Origin: Torreya grandis
Lineage: Eukaryota; Streptophyta; Pinopsida; Cupressales; Taxaceae
DNA length: 64,000 nucleotides
Assembly: GCA_037957365.1 (NCBI GenBank)
Contig: JARHVA010000349.1
Location: forward strand, 3,956,501-4,020,500
Reading direction: 5' to 3'
The notes below the pieces were generated by a model that was not told the DNA's origin, searched no databases, and was given only the letters and a program-made list of their open reading frames with translations. Of the stretch, positions 1-12,089 are shown in pieces. Position numbers and translations under genes: made by a program. Every line of letters starts with the position of its first letter. Position 1 is the first letter of the stretch.

Positions 1-261
1 CCATTTCTATGGATAATTTTCCCAAAATAAATCCTTTGTTTACATTAATTTCTTTGGGCTATCAAATGACCTTACAGCTTTTGAGAATGGACCATTTGGT
101 TATTTGAAATGTTCCTTCAGGTTTCTTGAAGTGGACCTTCAAAACTCTAGAATTACCCTTTTGGTTTATTGTAAACAACCCTTTGAATTTTTGTTTGGCA
201 CCTTTTGGCCTTCTTGTAAATGTTCTTTAGATAAACTGGATTACCTTTTAAAAAAACTAAA

Positions 262-526
262 ATGCCTTTTAGAAAAGTTATTTCAGACAAAATTTATGAA
301 ACAATTCCTTCAAAAAAGTTGAAAATTACCCTTCAGAAAAGTTTTTTTAGACAAAATGTCTGAAACAATTCCTTCTAAAAATTTGAAAATTTCCCTTTCA
401 AGAAAATTGTTTCAAACAAAATGTCTAAAACAATTCCTTCAGAAAGATTGAAGTGGACCATTTCCTGAAAGAAAAATACCCTTTGAAAAAATTGTTTTGG
501 ACAAAATGTTCAAAATAATTCTTGAA
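262..526. repeat. Degenerate short tandem repeat, about 63-66 bp period
   Basis: A phrase built on 'acaaaatgtctgaaacaat' followed by 'tccttc' recurs at about 284, 350, 413 and 497. Spacing is 66, 63 and 84 bases, with many substitutions. It lies downstream, in minus-strand sense, of the decayed gag-protease remnant and may be a linker of that element. No function can be read from it. Confidence 0.55.
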
Positions 527-819
527 ACTTAAATAAAAAACTCAAAGATAAAACCTCTAAAAGGATGAACACTTAGTTAAAAATCAAAAGACTTGAAATG
601 ATTACTATGCAAAGGCTTAGCAAAAGACCAAAACCAAACTTTCTAAAAGAATTAGACTCGTACATTTGTTGTGGGCTTGTATAGAACACTTCTTCTGAAT
701 GAAACCTGCATACTAGACCTAACCAAAGGTATAGACGTAGATGGATAAGTTTTCAAATAAGGGTGCCCAATTTTGTCTTGAAGGGCCAAATTTTGGTCAA
801 TAGTAACTAGTTATGGAAT

Positions 820-2840
820 AGGTAGAGGATACTCATATGGGAGGCCCTAAACTATATCCACTTTATTTACATGTATATATTTAATATATCTATGTATGGT
901 GGATAGAATGGCTCAACTATGTTATATCCAAGGCCTACCTAATAAAATTTTGAATGTTCTTGTATTATGAATAACTAAGAATTTGGTGGCCACATGTGCT
1001 AGCCCCACCTATAATGGGAGTATAATCTCCCTAATGGAGATCTAGGCATGGCCAATAAAATCATGTATAAGCTATATTTTTTTATAGAAATATCCTTGTT
1101 TAAATAACCCAAGTGATTTAGAAGTGTGATAATACACATGTTGATGCTTGACCCATTGTCTACCATGACACTCTGAATAGGATTATGATCAATGTAAGTT
1201 CATACAAAGAGTGCATATAAATTTAAATCATCATCAATAATCTCTTACTCTAAGAAAGTGATGAGATTTCTAGATAGTACTATAGTATGAAACACATCAA
1301 TGATATTATTTGGGGATGTGTTTCCTATACATTAGTGTGTTAAGATGATGGTGGAGGATGTACTTGATATGGATAATGAACACCTGAAGTGCCTACTATC
1401 TCATTAGTTATATGTTTTGGAAATAAACCTAAAAATATTTTTAATGTTTTTTTCTTTTTTTGGTTGTACTTTAGGTGCCTTTGTAGGTGTTTAGACATCA
1501 ATGATATTAGAATCTATAAAATAATGTATATTATGTCTCAAAATGATGCATCTATTTATAGTATGTATTGGTGCCCCATGATAGTTGTAGAATGCATTGG
1601 AATCATAACTCTTTAGAAGAGGCCTATTCATATCAACCTATTTAATTAGAGGGAGAGATATGGAATTTCATTCTAAGAGCTTTATAAAACACGTGTTGGT
1701 GATTCTATAATATTTATTAAAATTCTCCTTAGAGGAGATGATAAAACCATGTGAGGAGGTGGTTCTTAAGCTACATTAATTGTTATCTTTTGACCACTCT
1801 TATTTTCAATGGGCCTCACTTTTTATAGGAGCTTATTGGAACTCTTATTAATTAAATCTAATATAGTTGTCTATTTTAACTTCAACATAGATAGAAGCTT
1901 GACTTCCATTTATTTCAATATATGGTATACATCTATGAATGATGGAATTTTCTTGAATAATATAGCCTCATGTAATGTTGATATAGACTCTGCTTGAATA
2001 TGTCTTCAAGTTCTATATCTTTCATAGGGCTAGTTATCTTTTCTAATATAGTTTTATATTAAAAGACATATTTTTCTATTATCTCATTGAATTTTTTCTT
2101 GAGTTAAGCCACTTGTGCATATGAAACCTTGTCATTGATGTTGATTAAAAAGTGTGCCAAAAACATATCTACCAATGCATTGAATTATGTCATGGACTAA
2201 TTAGGAATATCATAGAACCATTATAATGAATAGTCCTTTAACAACTTAGTCAAAATCTAATCATTGGATACATAGTCCAAACATGCTATGTGAAATCTCA
2301 TAGATGATGCTTTGGTTTACCCTTACCATCATACAAAGTAATCTTGGGCGTTAAAAATATAGATGGTAAAGATGTTCTCGTTATATGTTGCATCAATAGT
2401 GTATGTAGAAAAACATGAGAATCCGAGGCATGTGATGTTCTAATAGCACCCTGCTCAAGATGTAACACCTTGACATGTAGATAATGGTTCTCATGCATGA
2501 GGGATTCTAAATTAGGCTAGTAGGAATGAGTAATATCCATAAGATGTGTTTCCATTATTGAATGTTTTTGAGTTAGAATATGTTGATGTAGAATCTAAGT
2601 TTCACCCATAGTAGGTGTAACAATATTGGCATCTAAGGGGTTAGAAGATTGACTAGTGGTGGATTTGTGAAGCTGTTCTTGAATAATATAAATGAGTTCA
2701 TATTGTATATCTAGATGTTTAGAAATAAATATTTGAAATTTTGTCTTCTCAATCTCATAAAATTAGTTATTAAATTCTACCATTGTAGGTTGTGAAGTAG
2801 AAAAATAAAAAGTTGTATATTTTTAACATTTAAATAAATT
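820..2840 (-). pseudogene. Element D: decayed Ty3/gypsy gag-protease remnant
   Basis: Read on the minus strand, pieces of a gag protein appear. A stretch near 2300-2360 (ITLYDGKGKPKHHL) resembles the 'YDGKGDP..HL' start of plant gag domains. Further on, VMVDNGSSINM (Asp codon at 1158-1160) matches the aspartic protease active site in the D-N-G-S form used by Tat-like Ty3/gypsy elements. Stops and frameshifts are frequent, so no protein can be made. The order gag then protease fits a minus-strand element whose RT and integrase would lie left of the window. The family assignment rests on these two motifs and is an inference. Confidence 0.55.
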
Positions 2841-3702
2841 TAATCTATGAAAGATTGCAAAAATCAAATACTAAAACAAATATGAGATTTTGGAACTAAT
2901 ATTTGAGCATAGAAAATACAAATATACAAACCTTAATAAAATGTAGGCCTAGGGTTTTGGTACTATTATAAGTAAGTCAGGTTCACCAAATGATTTAAAT
3001 TTTTAGGGATTTATGGATTGTAAACCCTAAAATTCTAAAGTTCTAGAATAGTAAATTAGGGAATAACTATGAAATAAACACAACCACTTATTTGTGCAAT
3101 AATTGACTTGATCTAATTATTCTAAAAATGGTAATGAATCACATAAGTATGTACTTAGCTACAAACTGGCTAAGATGAAAGAGCTAGAGGCTAAAAATTG
3201 ATACATAAGCTGATTAAATTGTCATAAATAGGGTACATGCCTTAAAATTAATCTTGGATAGTAGTGTGATCCTCTATATAATAGTGCATTATGCTAGTGT
3301 CCTATAGGGAATGTTAGTGTCCTTATTACTTGAAATAGTGTGAATATTCTATAAATGGTTTCATCTAAGTCTAAGTTACATATACCTATGTGTATAGACC
3401 CTAATTCATTATTTGTGACCTATTTTTGATTGATTTAGAGCAAACATTAGACCTCCATATTATTAGGGTATTTTAAGAGCACAAGTAACAAAAGTGTGAT
3501 GTCAATTAGGTAGTATGGATTTCCTTAACACCTAACTATGTTGAGAGTTGCCTACATACCAATACCTCAAAAGGGGACCAAGCCCAATGTATTTCTCCAA
3601 ACCTAAGTTCTGGTGTAAGTGTAAGTGGATATTAGTATGAGTGTCAGCTTGATTGATTTAAATGAGGCTTGAGAATGGAAATCTAATTAAACTAAGCTTA
3701 GG

Positions 3703-3706
<4 letters not shown>
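2841..3706. other. A+T-rich DNA with no recognisable gene
   Basis: No long frame, domain motif or clear repeat is visible. If element D is a real minus-strand retrotransposon, this is part of its leader between primer-binding site and gag. Confidence 0.4.

Positions 3707-3707
<1 letters not shown>

Positions 3708-3772
<65 letters not shown>
3708..3772. repeat. (AT)n microsatellite
   Basis: About 32 uninterrupted AT dinucleotides. The apparent frame across it, rich in alternating Tyr and Ile, is an artefact of the repeat. Confidence 0.97.
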
Positions 3773-3776
<4 letters not shown>

Positions 3777-4249
3777 TAAAAATTAAGGTATAATATGGAT
3801 TAATGACCTTTATTTGAACCACTTTTTCTAGGCTTGTTTGTCTGTATTGCATTTAATTTACATCTAGTGGGTAAAGGGATAAAAGTGGTGTATATATTCT
3901 AATTTGGTGTTTGTCCAGATGTGAAAATAAGTCTAAGATAACCCTAGAGTGATTTGGTAATTATAAATATATCCATTGGGTTTTAAAAGAGGCAATGGAC
4001 ACTATCACAATCCTTTAGTCACTAGCATAGTGTGCTAGTTTCCAAATGGGTGCACTAGCATCCAAATGGCAAAAATTAGAGCACTAAGGGCCTATATCCC
4101 TAGGGAAAAGGTCTGGGACTAATTTTGTAATGACTAAATATGTGTTATACCCACATAAAATTTGGATAAGGATTAAAATAACCCCTAAGATGGGTCTAGT
4201 GATAACTTAGGGATAGGGTGGTCAAAACTGACACTAATTGCACTCAAGT
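3773..4249. other. A+T-rich spacer before the satellite
   Basis: Contains a short local duplication of 'gcactagcatccaaatgg'-like text around 4025-4070. No gene or motif is supported. Confidence 0.35.
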
Positions 4250-4535
4250 GACATTTTAGATGACTAAACCAAGGAAAATGAGGATATTTTTGGCACATTT
4301 ATGCATGATCACCCAAATTATCCTCTAATCCAAACCAAATTAGTGTTATTTGGGTATCATAGGTTTCATTGGTAACATACAAATACCAAACACCCATTTA
4401 CGTTGATTTTACTTTTAATTAGGTCCCTTATATGCCAAAAGTGACACAACACTAGATCCACTTACAAATAGGAAAAATATAGAAAATCTTGGGAAAATTT
4501 ATGAGAAATCACCCAAATTCACTTCAAATTTAGTC
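4250..4535 (-). repeat. Inverted copy of the 202-bp satellite monomer
   Basis: Phrases of the satellite appear here as reverse complements: 'ttatgcatgatcaccc' at about 4299 and 'aggtcccttatatgccaaaa' at about 4422, against 'gggtgatcatgcataa' and 'ggcctataagggacct' in the forward array. The array therefore has at least one monomer in opposite orientation at its left edge. Confidence 0.7.
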
Positions 4536-6475
4536 CAAATTCTTGTGATTGGGTTATTTTGATTTGATATGGTGTTATTGTGTCAAATTTTACCTATAAG
4601 GGACCTAATCACAAGTAAAATCTACAAAAATGGGTGGTTAGGTGTGCACAGGTCTCCAATGTGACCTATTTTCCCCTAATATAATCAACTTAGCTTTAAT
4701 TTTAAGTTAATTAGGGTGATCATGCATAATATGTCCCATATTATCCACATTTTTCATGGTGACTAGTGGATACGGTGTTATTGTGTCACTTTTGGTTTAT
4801 AAGGGACCTAATCACAAGTAAAATTGACATAAAGGCATGGTTGGATGTGTGTGGATCACCAATGTGACTTAAGTTTCCAAATCACACCACTTTGGCCTAA
4901 ATTGAAAGTTATCTAGTGTGATCATGCACAAATGTGCCATAATTATTTCATATTTTCCCTAGTCTCAAGTGGATATGGTATTATTGTGTCACTTTTGGTC
5001 AATAAGGGACTTAACCATATATACAATCAACATAAATGGGTGGTTGGGTGTGCGATGGTCACTAATTCAAATTAATATGCCCTAATCATATCACTTTGTC
5101 TTGAATTATAAGTGAGTTGAGGTGATCTCACATGAATGTACCCTAATTTGTTAGAATTTTCTTGAGTCACAATATATAATGTTATATTGTTGTTTTGGGC
5201 CTATAATCCCCATAATCAAAATTAAAACTAGCATAAATTAAAGGTCATGTGTGTTTGGTCACCAATATAAAATACGTGTCCCCAATAACACCATTTTGGC
5301 CTAAATTTAAAGTGAATTAGGGTGATCATGCATAAATGTGCCCCAAATTATTCATATTTTTCCTCATCACGGTGGATATGGTATTGTCATATTAATTTTG
5401 GAAAAAAGGGACCTAATCACTAATGAAATTGACATAAAAGTGTGGTTAGTTTTTTTTGGGGTAACCAATATGACTTATGTTTCCCCAACCACACCACTTT
5501 GTCTTGATTCAAAGTGAATTAGGGTGATCATTATAAATTGTGCCCAAAATTATCCATATTTTACCTAGTTGTAAGCATGTATTATTTTTTTGGTTGATTT
5601 TGGCCTATAAATGGAATAATAACAAGTAAAATAAGGATAAATGGGTGGTTTTAATTTCCCTAGTCACCAATGGAAATTACTTTTCTCCAATCACACCACT
5701 TTGGCCTAAATTCCAAGTGAATTAAGGTGATCATACATGAATGTGCCCCAAATTATCTAAATTATCCATACTCAAAAATGTATATGGTGTTGTTTTGTTT
5801 ATTTTGGCATATAATCCCCATAATAATAAGTAAAAATGACATAAATGGGTGTTCATTTGTGTGTGGGTTACCAATATGACCCATGTTACCCCAATCATAC
5901 CACTTTGGCTTGAATTCAAAGTGAATTTGGGTGATCACATATAAATATGACCCAAAACATCTATATTTCCCTGGTTTCAAGTGGATATGGTGTTTTCGTG
6001 TCACTTGAAGCCTATATGGGAATTATTCACATCTAAAATCAACAAAAATGGGTTGTTGGATGTGCAAGGGTCATAATGCAACTTAATTTTCCATGATCAC
6101 ACCTTTTTGGCTTGAATTTGAAAAAAATGGGGTGATCATACAAAAATGTCCATAAAATTATTTGTATTGACCTTGGTCATAAGTGTATGTGGTGTTTTTA
6201 TGTCACTTTTATCCTATTAGGGACTAATCACAAATAAAATCGACATAAAGGGGAGGTTGGGTGTGCATGAGTCACTAATGTGACCTACATGTCCCTTTTC
6301 ACACCATTTTGACATGAATTCAAATTGAATTAGGGTGACTACACACAAATGTATCCAAAATTATCTCCATTTACCTTGGTTTAAAATTACTTATGGCATT
6401 ATTTTATCGATTTTGGCCTAAAAGGTACCTAATTATAATTAAAATTGACATAAAGGGGTGGTTGGGTCTGCACTA
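4536..6475 (+). repeat. Tandem satellite array, period about 202 bp, nine or more copies
   Basis: The landmark 'ggtgatca' or close variants falls near 4711, 4917, 5120, 5322, 5523, 5727, 5929, 6131 and 6332. The steps are 201-206 bases. Each monomer also carries 'gtgttattgtgtcacttttg', 'aagggacctaatcac' and 'caccactttggcct' phrases in the same order. Copies differ by many substitutions and small indels, so the array is old. It sits between the gag remnant of element D and a primer-binding-site-like sequence, so it may be an expanded leader of that element. Confidence 0.9.
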
Positions 6476-6697
6476 TTTTTTAAAATTTAATTTTGAAAAA
6501 CCTAGAATTCCTTGAAATGTTAACAAATAATTAGAAATGCCCCAACACCTAAAAAATGACTATATGTTTCTTAAATTGGATATTATTTGAAAAATTTATG
6601 CCCCAAAATCCTTATATTAAATACTAAAACCTTAAAAATGACTAAGTATTGACCAAATTGCATTTGAAAAACTATCTTCTAAATTATAACTCATGGA

Positions 6698-6709
6698 GCT
6701 ATGATACCA
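6698..6709 (-). other. Possible initiator-Met primer-binding site (element D)
   Basis: On the minus strand this reads TGGTATCATAGC, one base away from the common plant retroelement PBS TGGTATCAGAGC. It has the right strand and position to start the minus-strand element whose gag remnant lies at 820-2840. No clean LTR end adjoins it, so the call is weak. Confidence 0.35.
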
Positions 6710-6745
6710 ATTCGAGAAGATGCAAAGTGACCCTAATTTATTAAA

Positions 6746-6971
6746 TTTACTAAAATAAATTTAAAGTATAATAAATATAATCATAACATATACTAAACAT
6801 TATTATATTTATATGTAGCATATAAATCTAAAAATGCAAATATCAACTTATATTTATATTTATCTATAAGTTTAAATTTAAATTTTTATATTTATATGCT
6901 ACATGTAAATATAACAATGTTAATTATATGTTACATATATATTGCTTATACTTAAAATTTATTTTAGTAAA
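6746..6971. repeat. 226-bp foldback (inverted-repeat) element
   Basis: The ends read TTTACTAAAATAAATTT on the plus strand at 6746 and nearly the same on the minus strand from 6971. The arms, about 90 bases each, match with scattered substitutions (for example 'tatatttatatgtagcatataaat' against its complement), leaving a loop of roughly 45 bases. It is very A+T rich. It could be a MITE-like foldback element or a hairpin-forming repeat. No target duplication is obvious. Confidence 0.75.
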
Positions 6972-8291
6972 CATGCAAATGCCTTTATATTTTAAACTTT
7001 CCCTACTTCTAACCCTTGCACATTACAACACAATAATAACACATATGTATTAGAGTGTGTATACACTTGAAGTTTGGTTATAACCACGCCTAAATAAAAC
7101 AAATACATATGTTTTCATTAAAATCATGTTTTTTCAAACAAAATTTCAATTTTTGGCCTACCAAATTTTTAAAATTACCCTTATTGCTCCATTCTCTAAG
7201 CACTCCAATTCCAGATACATCAAAAATGTGAAAAAATAACTCACCAAGTGGGTTGAAGCAACTACAACTCTATCTGTGGTGTGAAATAATCCATAAAGTT
7301 CCTCTACAAAAATATCATTAAAAGGTTTGGAAGCCCTTATAATCTAATAAATGATATAAGCACACACTTTTTGAATATTACCATCAAAATCTTTATAAAG
7401 GAATCCATGATATCACACCAAAATATCACTGCCTATGATCCTCACTAAAGTGGCCAAACAAAATAATCTAACAAGGTACTAAAGAAAATATACATGAAGA
7501 TTTGTAAAATCCAATAGGATGACTGAGAATATCACATCCTAGTAATATTTTAATCATATATAACCAACTACAAACATGTGATGAGATACATTCTATTCCT
7601 ATTGGTTTATTTTATAGAAGTCATCATGCTAATGGAGTATTTATTACCTAGATTTTGAATTACAATGATCACACAACTTGGGGATAAATTATCTTTGTAG
7701 AAATAGATGCTTGAATCAACTTTCATGGAGGAGTCACATTGGGTGGTAATTTATAATCAATAATTAAATAAGTAAAATCAAAATTCATGACATGATTGTA
7801 ACTTACAATCCAAGGAGTTTCAACCATATAAAATGGTCCTCTTATATGAGAGTATATTCAAAGTGAATCTAAGAAAGCTATAAATTTATTGGAAGGGCCT
7901 TTATATAATCCACCATATCATGAGATAAAGAACCATTGTGTTTCAATATTTATAAAGAAACATAATTTGGATAAATATCATTAGGCCCAAGACCTACCAC
8001 AACTAATATCAATACATGCAAAAGCACAAATAAGTGCTAGATGACATAGATTGAGTAGGATTTCTTTCTTATTTTTTTATGGAGTAGTAGTATAAAATAA
8101 TTTTAAAAGATAGAAGACCTAAAATGTGCCATGATATAATCACCAAAGAAAAGATTAAAAGCGAGAGATAAGTTTTTGGTACCATAATTAACAACAATGT
8201 TTGATCAGATTTAGGAGAGGAATATGGGAAATTCTTGGAACTCAATGAATTCCAAGAATGGCATGCGAGGAACATAATGGATAACAAGGAA
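6972..8291. other. A+T-rich DNA with no recognisable gene
   Basis: No coding motif or family repeat was recognised. If the weak PBS at 6698-6709 is real, this would be LTR sequence of element D. Element A was inserted at its right end. Confidence 0.35.
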
Positions 8292-8296
8292 GTAGA
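8292..8296 (+). other. Target-site duplication of element A (left)
   Basis: GTAGA immediately before the 5' LTR. The same five bases follow the 3' LTR at 30981-30985. This fixes both element ends. Confidence 0.9.
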
Positions 8297-8462
8297 TGCA
8301 GAGTAAAATACTCTACATTTTATTTTTTGAGTCTCTGTTGTGTGCTCCAAGTTTTCTCCTTACGCATTTCAGTTTTGAGGCAGTGAAGTTTTGACACAGA
8401 GTGCGGGTGCAAGTTTCATTTTTGCCTAAAACTTATCTACGTATCAAAGTCGAGTGGAAGCT

Positions 8463-9340
8463 ACCAAGTGTCATCAGTTGGGATACATTTTATAATTTCT
8501 ATAATTTGCATAGAATGTACCACATGTCCCATTATAATCCAATGGAATGTGACAAGTGTTGGCATCCACATTTCAAGTTTCTTATGAATTTCAAAAGCTT
8601 TTTTCGATAAGCTTTTCTCAATGCATGCAGGGGTGCCAAGTGGCAACTGCAGAAGGTTTCAATATGTTTTTCTAAAAGTAGCAAAATATACCACATGTCC
8701 CTAGCTAAATTTTAATGAAATTCACCATGTTTCCCTAGCTAAAGCTCAGTGAAAGTTGCCAAGTGTCAAGATCCATAGTTTCTTCATTTTATTTCATTAT
8801 TAAGTAAAGACTATGGTGGGCCCCAAGTTTTGTTTCTAAAGTTAGCATAAGCCACCAAGTGTCACCATCTATATGAATCTAAAATGAGTCCCAAATGTTT
8901 CTACATTGTAGCTAAATCTTATTAGATACTGCCACATGTCACCATCTACAGGAATATTAAAAAAGTATCTAAAAGCTTTTATAGACAAGCAAAGGCCGCC
9001 ACATGTCCCTTGTTAAAGATAAGCAAAAAGAAACACATGTTCTCAATCCCCTTTTGAAGCTACTTGAGCAAGAAGTGTTTTGGGTCCCATTTTCTCTAAG
9101 TTGATAGAGTTTCAGAGCAATAGACTGTGACAGATGTCAAAGATAGAGCACTCTCAATACAAAGACATAGTAAAGAGTATAATGCAACGAAATGTGCCAT
9201 GTGTTTTTTGTAAGTGCCATGAAAGCTACCAAGTGTCATTTTATGGTGCCTCCTAAATAATGAGAAGGTTTTCAAGTGAGTAAGTGGAACATGCCACCTT
9301 TCCTCACCTGTTTCATAGTGAAAAGTGTCACATGTATCTA
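8463..9340 (+). promoter_or_regulatory. Array of about 14 decayed G-box-like motifs in the U3 part of LTR A
   Basis: Variants of GCCACGTGTCCC recur: near 8463 (caagtg), 8519 (cacatg), 8634, 8689 (cacatg), 8758, 8851, 8931 (cacatg), 8998 (cacatg), 9196 (catgtg), 9228 and 9329. Matching sites in the 3' LTR often carry the other transition product, and one keeps CACGTG intact at 29536-29541. CACGTG is the plant G-box bound by bZIP and bHLH factors, and ACGTGTC is an ABRE-type core. A role as an enhancer array for the LTR promoter is inferred. Confidence 0.5.
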
Positions 9341-9361
9341 ATTCAGCCAATGAACTTGCAG

Positions 9362-9549
9362 GGAGACCAAACATTTTAGATCTAAAAGATATCTTTTGTT
9401 AAACACTTCCAGTTCAGTTAGAGTTTAGTTAGGCCATTGGGATTTGATCATGTAGGGGACTAAACATTTTAGATCCAAAGAGTATCTTTTGTTAGACACT
9501 TCCAATTCAGTTAGAGTTTAGTTAGACCATTGGGTTGGGAACATGCGGG
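9362..9549 (+). repeat. Tandem duplication, about 94 bp, upstream of the LTR A promoter
   Basis: Two copies each carry 'aaacattttagat', 'gtatcttttgtta' variants, 'cagttagagtttagtta' and 'ccattggg'. The same pair exists in the 3' LTR at about 30210-30385, so the duplication predates insertion. Confidence 0.85.
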
Positions 9550-9570
9550 CAATCTAGAGCTAGTCCAATG

Positions 9571-9580
9571 CTATAAATAT
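9571..9580 (+). promoter_or_regulatory. LTR A TATA box
   Basis: CTATAAATAT, with a CCAAT-like 'gtccaatg' just upstream and G-rich text downstream. It is conserved in the 3' LTR at 30415-30424. Transcription of the element would be expected to start about 30 bases downstream. Confidence 0.75.
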
Positions 9581-10153
9581 GGGTGTAGAGATCATCGAAA
9601 ATCATCCTCAAAATATAAAGAGAATTTTTTGTGAGAGATTGTTGTCAATAAATTTTAGATTTTCTTGTTGTGGCCAGTAATATCATTTGCCTTTGTTCTA
9701 TTTTCTTGATTTAGAAAGTTTGTATAATTGTGCAAGTATCTGTGCCTTTTATGTGACTAAAAAATTTATAAGGAGACTGAGTTATGTGCCTTTGTTGATA
9801 TTTTCTATGTTACTACAAAAATAGTCTAAGTTATGAGTCTTTGATTCTATTTTTTTCATCTTTTACATTGATCATGCATTATTTGCTCTTTAATGTAATT
9901 GAATCCTAAATATAGCTTCACTGTGCTTAGTATTAAGGATCAAATTAAATTCAGGCACATCACCATAGTTAGATTTTCTTTCATTGCATTAGTGTTTCTG
10001 TTTAATTTCTATCCTTTTTCCTAAAATACTTTTAAGATAAAGAAGAACCAACCTCTTTAAAATCTAGAGGTCATTTTAGGTCGTACGTCCCACATTTCTG
10101 AAACTTCCCATTGTTGGTGTTGGAGACAACACATTCTAAGCATCAACAATTTT

Positions 10154-10171
10154 TGGCATGCCCAGTGAGAT
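10154..10171 (+). other. Element A primer-binding site
   Basis: TGGCATGCCCAGTGAGAT starts 5 bases after the LTR end. It is of the same type as the sites of B (TGGCACGCCCGGTGGGAC) and C (TGGGACACCCGATGGGAC). I do not assign the primer tRNA. Confidence 0.8.
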
Positions 10172-10202
10172 GACTATATCTTGAAGTTTCTTTCAAGACC
10201 AT

Positions 10203-12072
10203 ATGAACCAGAGAGCTACAAGGAGTCAGAGCTATGGAATAGTAACAAGATCTCAATCTACTATAAATCTAGGTATTCTTTTACCACGTTTGATAACTAA
10301 TCCAAGAAGAAGGGTCAATTAGTTTATAGCAATACCAAGAGAAAACATGGGAGCACCTATACCCCCAAGGAATTATGCAGGTTGGAATACCAGTAGTCCT
10401 CTAATTCTCCCAATACCATCAGCCACTTGGGATCCTATCCTAGTAAATGCCCTAAAAGCTCTACCCATATTCAGTGGGCAAGATTTCAAAACACCTGAAG
10501 AACATCTACAGGATGTGTTTGATGTCTGTGTAATACATGTGGTCACACAACAGAATGTGGCTATAAGATTATTAGCAACATCTTTTAAAGGGAAGGCTCT
10601 ATAATGGTATAGATCTTTCAATCCAAATACAATATCTACATGGGATCAACTTGGAGATTTTTTCTTTGAAAGATTTTAAGAAAAGGGTAATAAATCTTCT
10701 TTGTTATAATAATTGATTACTATCAAATAGGCACCATAAGAAGCAATGACTGATTTCAATTCAAGATTTCAAAAGACTTGGGAAAGAATTCTTGCTACAG
10801 CAAGACCATTACTAGGTATGGCTATAGTATTTTATCTTAAATCCTTAAATTCAGATATATGAGTAATGATGCAGTCACTTGGAGGTCAGACTCTACCAAA
10901 AGCATATGACTATGTAGTTATAGCTAAAAATAACTTAATAGATGGTAGAAAGTTTGCCCCCAAGGCCTCCCATGCCCATGTTTCTAGAGATTACTTTACC
11001 TTTTCCTCAAGAAACCCCTAATTCCATAGCCCCACCTGTGTCTATGTACACATTTCCTCAACAACCTACTAAAGAACTTGCTCTTGTCCAGTCATCTAAG
11101 ATGAATGATGTCAAGAACATCTTAAGGACATTTTCCAATGAGATAATTAACCTTAAAAGATAGTAGAATCCTTATTCTAGACCCAAATATCAAGGCTATC
11201 AAGGAAATATATTTCCACCACAACCAAACCAATATCAGGGTTCTCAAAGGCAAACTAACCCTCAGCCATCAAACCAATTAGTTGCAGTCCCTACACCCTC
11301 ACAGACTATTCCCCCTAATTCAAATAGAGAGATTGTTCAAGGGCAAAATAACTATGCAGATGGCACCAATGCCTAGTGTTTCCTTTGTAATAATGCTCAT
11401 ATTCCCAGATATTGTCCCATGGGTAATCTATAGCAAAAAATAGTAGAGCAAAGAAGAATGGATGGACAATTTTCAAGTACTTCTGACACTCAAGCCTACC
11501 AATCCCCTGGTATGCAAAATTTAGTCCTAATGGCTCAGATGCAAGGGATTTACTTACAACAACAAGAAGAAATAGCCCCTGAACATGCTTTGTTTTCATG
11601 GGTTGAATATGAAGAGTCAGTGTTCTTAAATGAAGCTTCTACTTCCAAGAAGCCAGTAGTACAATCAGATTACTACACCAAAGCCAAGAGAAGGATGATG
11701 GAACAGCCTAAATTCACAAATAAGGAAGTCATGGGTAATCCTTCATTTCAAGGTCATCAAAACATAGCTTCTAAACAAGAAATAGCTCAGCTAGTGCAGA
11801 GCCAAGTAATTCTTGGACAAGTTCAAGAAAAAGCAAGGTACCCTTATTATCCAAGAACCCAAACTCTGGGACTGATGAATGTGGTGGATCAGCAAAAGAA
11901 GACCACAACACATGTGTCAATATGGGACATATTAACTATTCCTGAGCAAAAGACATTGTTACAAGAAGCTCTGCAAGGCCAAGTAGTGCCTAAACATACT
12001 AGTACCAAAGAAGGACCTGCTGATAAAGAAAAATCAAAGACACAGTTCCTCTGCAAACAACAACCCTTTTAA
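10203..12072 (+). pseudogene. gag: Element A gag (broken)
   Basis: The first ATG after the PBS, at 10203, opens a frame with Arg/Ser/Gln-rich text, then a retrotransposon gag core (FSGQDFKTPEEHLQDVF, later WYRSFN..ISTWDQLGDFF). The core ends at a TAG and continues in other frames. Near 11380-11420 the motif CFLCNNAHIPRYC is close to a CCHC zinc knuckle, with three rather than four residues before His. The tail at 11458-12072 is an open 204-codon Gln-rich stretch. Gag would form the particle and bind the RNA. At least two frames and several TAG stops are involved, so no full-length product is possible. Confidence 0.8.
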
Positions 12073-12089
12073 ACAATGCACCAGAGGTA

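Larger units (their letters stand above)
8297..10148 (+). repeat. Element A 5' LTR (1852 bp)
   Basis: It begins TGCAGAGTAAAA and ends in ..ATCAACA, matching the copy at 29140-30980 throughout. The right copy begins TATAGAG and ends ..ATCAATA, two transitions that hide the canonical TG..CA ends. It contains a promoter (TATA at 9571), a tandem 94-base duplication and an array of G-box-like motifs. Confidence 0.93.

Noticed and set aside
1550..1575. TATA-like 'ctatttatag' (minus strand) in the D remnant
   Set aside because: It lies within decayed gag text with no LTR structure around it.
3658..3852. Frame with alternating Tyr/Ile
   Set aside because: Produced by the (AT)n microsatellite.
4250..6475. 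CRISPR-like array
   Set aside because: Repeats are contiguous 202-base monomers without unique spacers, in a plant nuclear setting.
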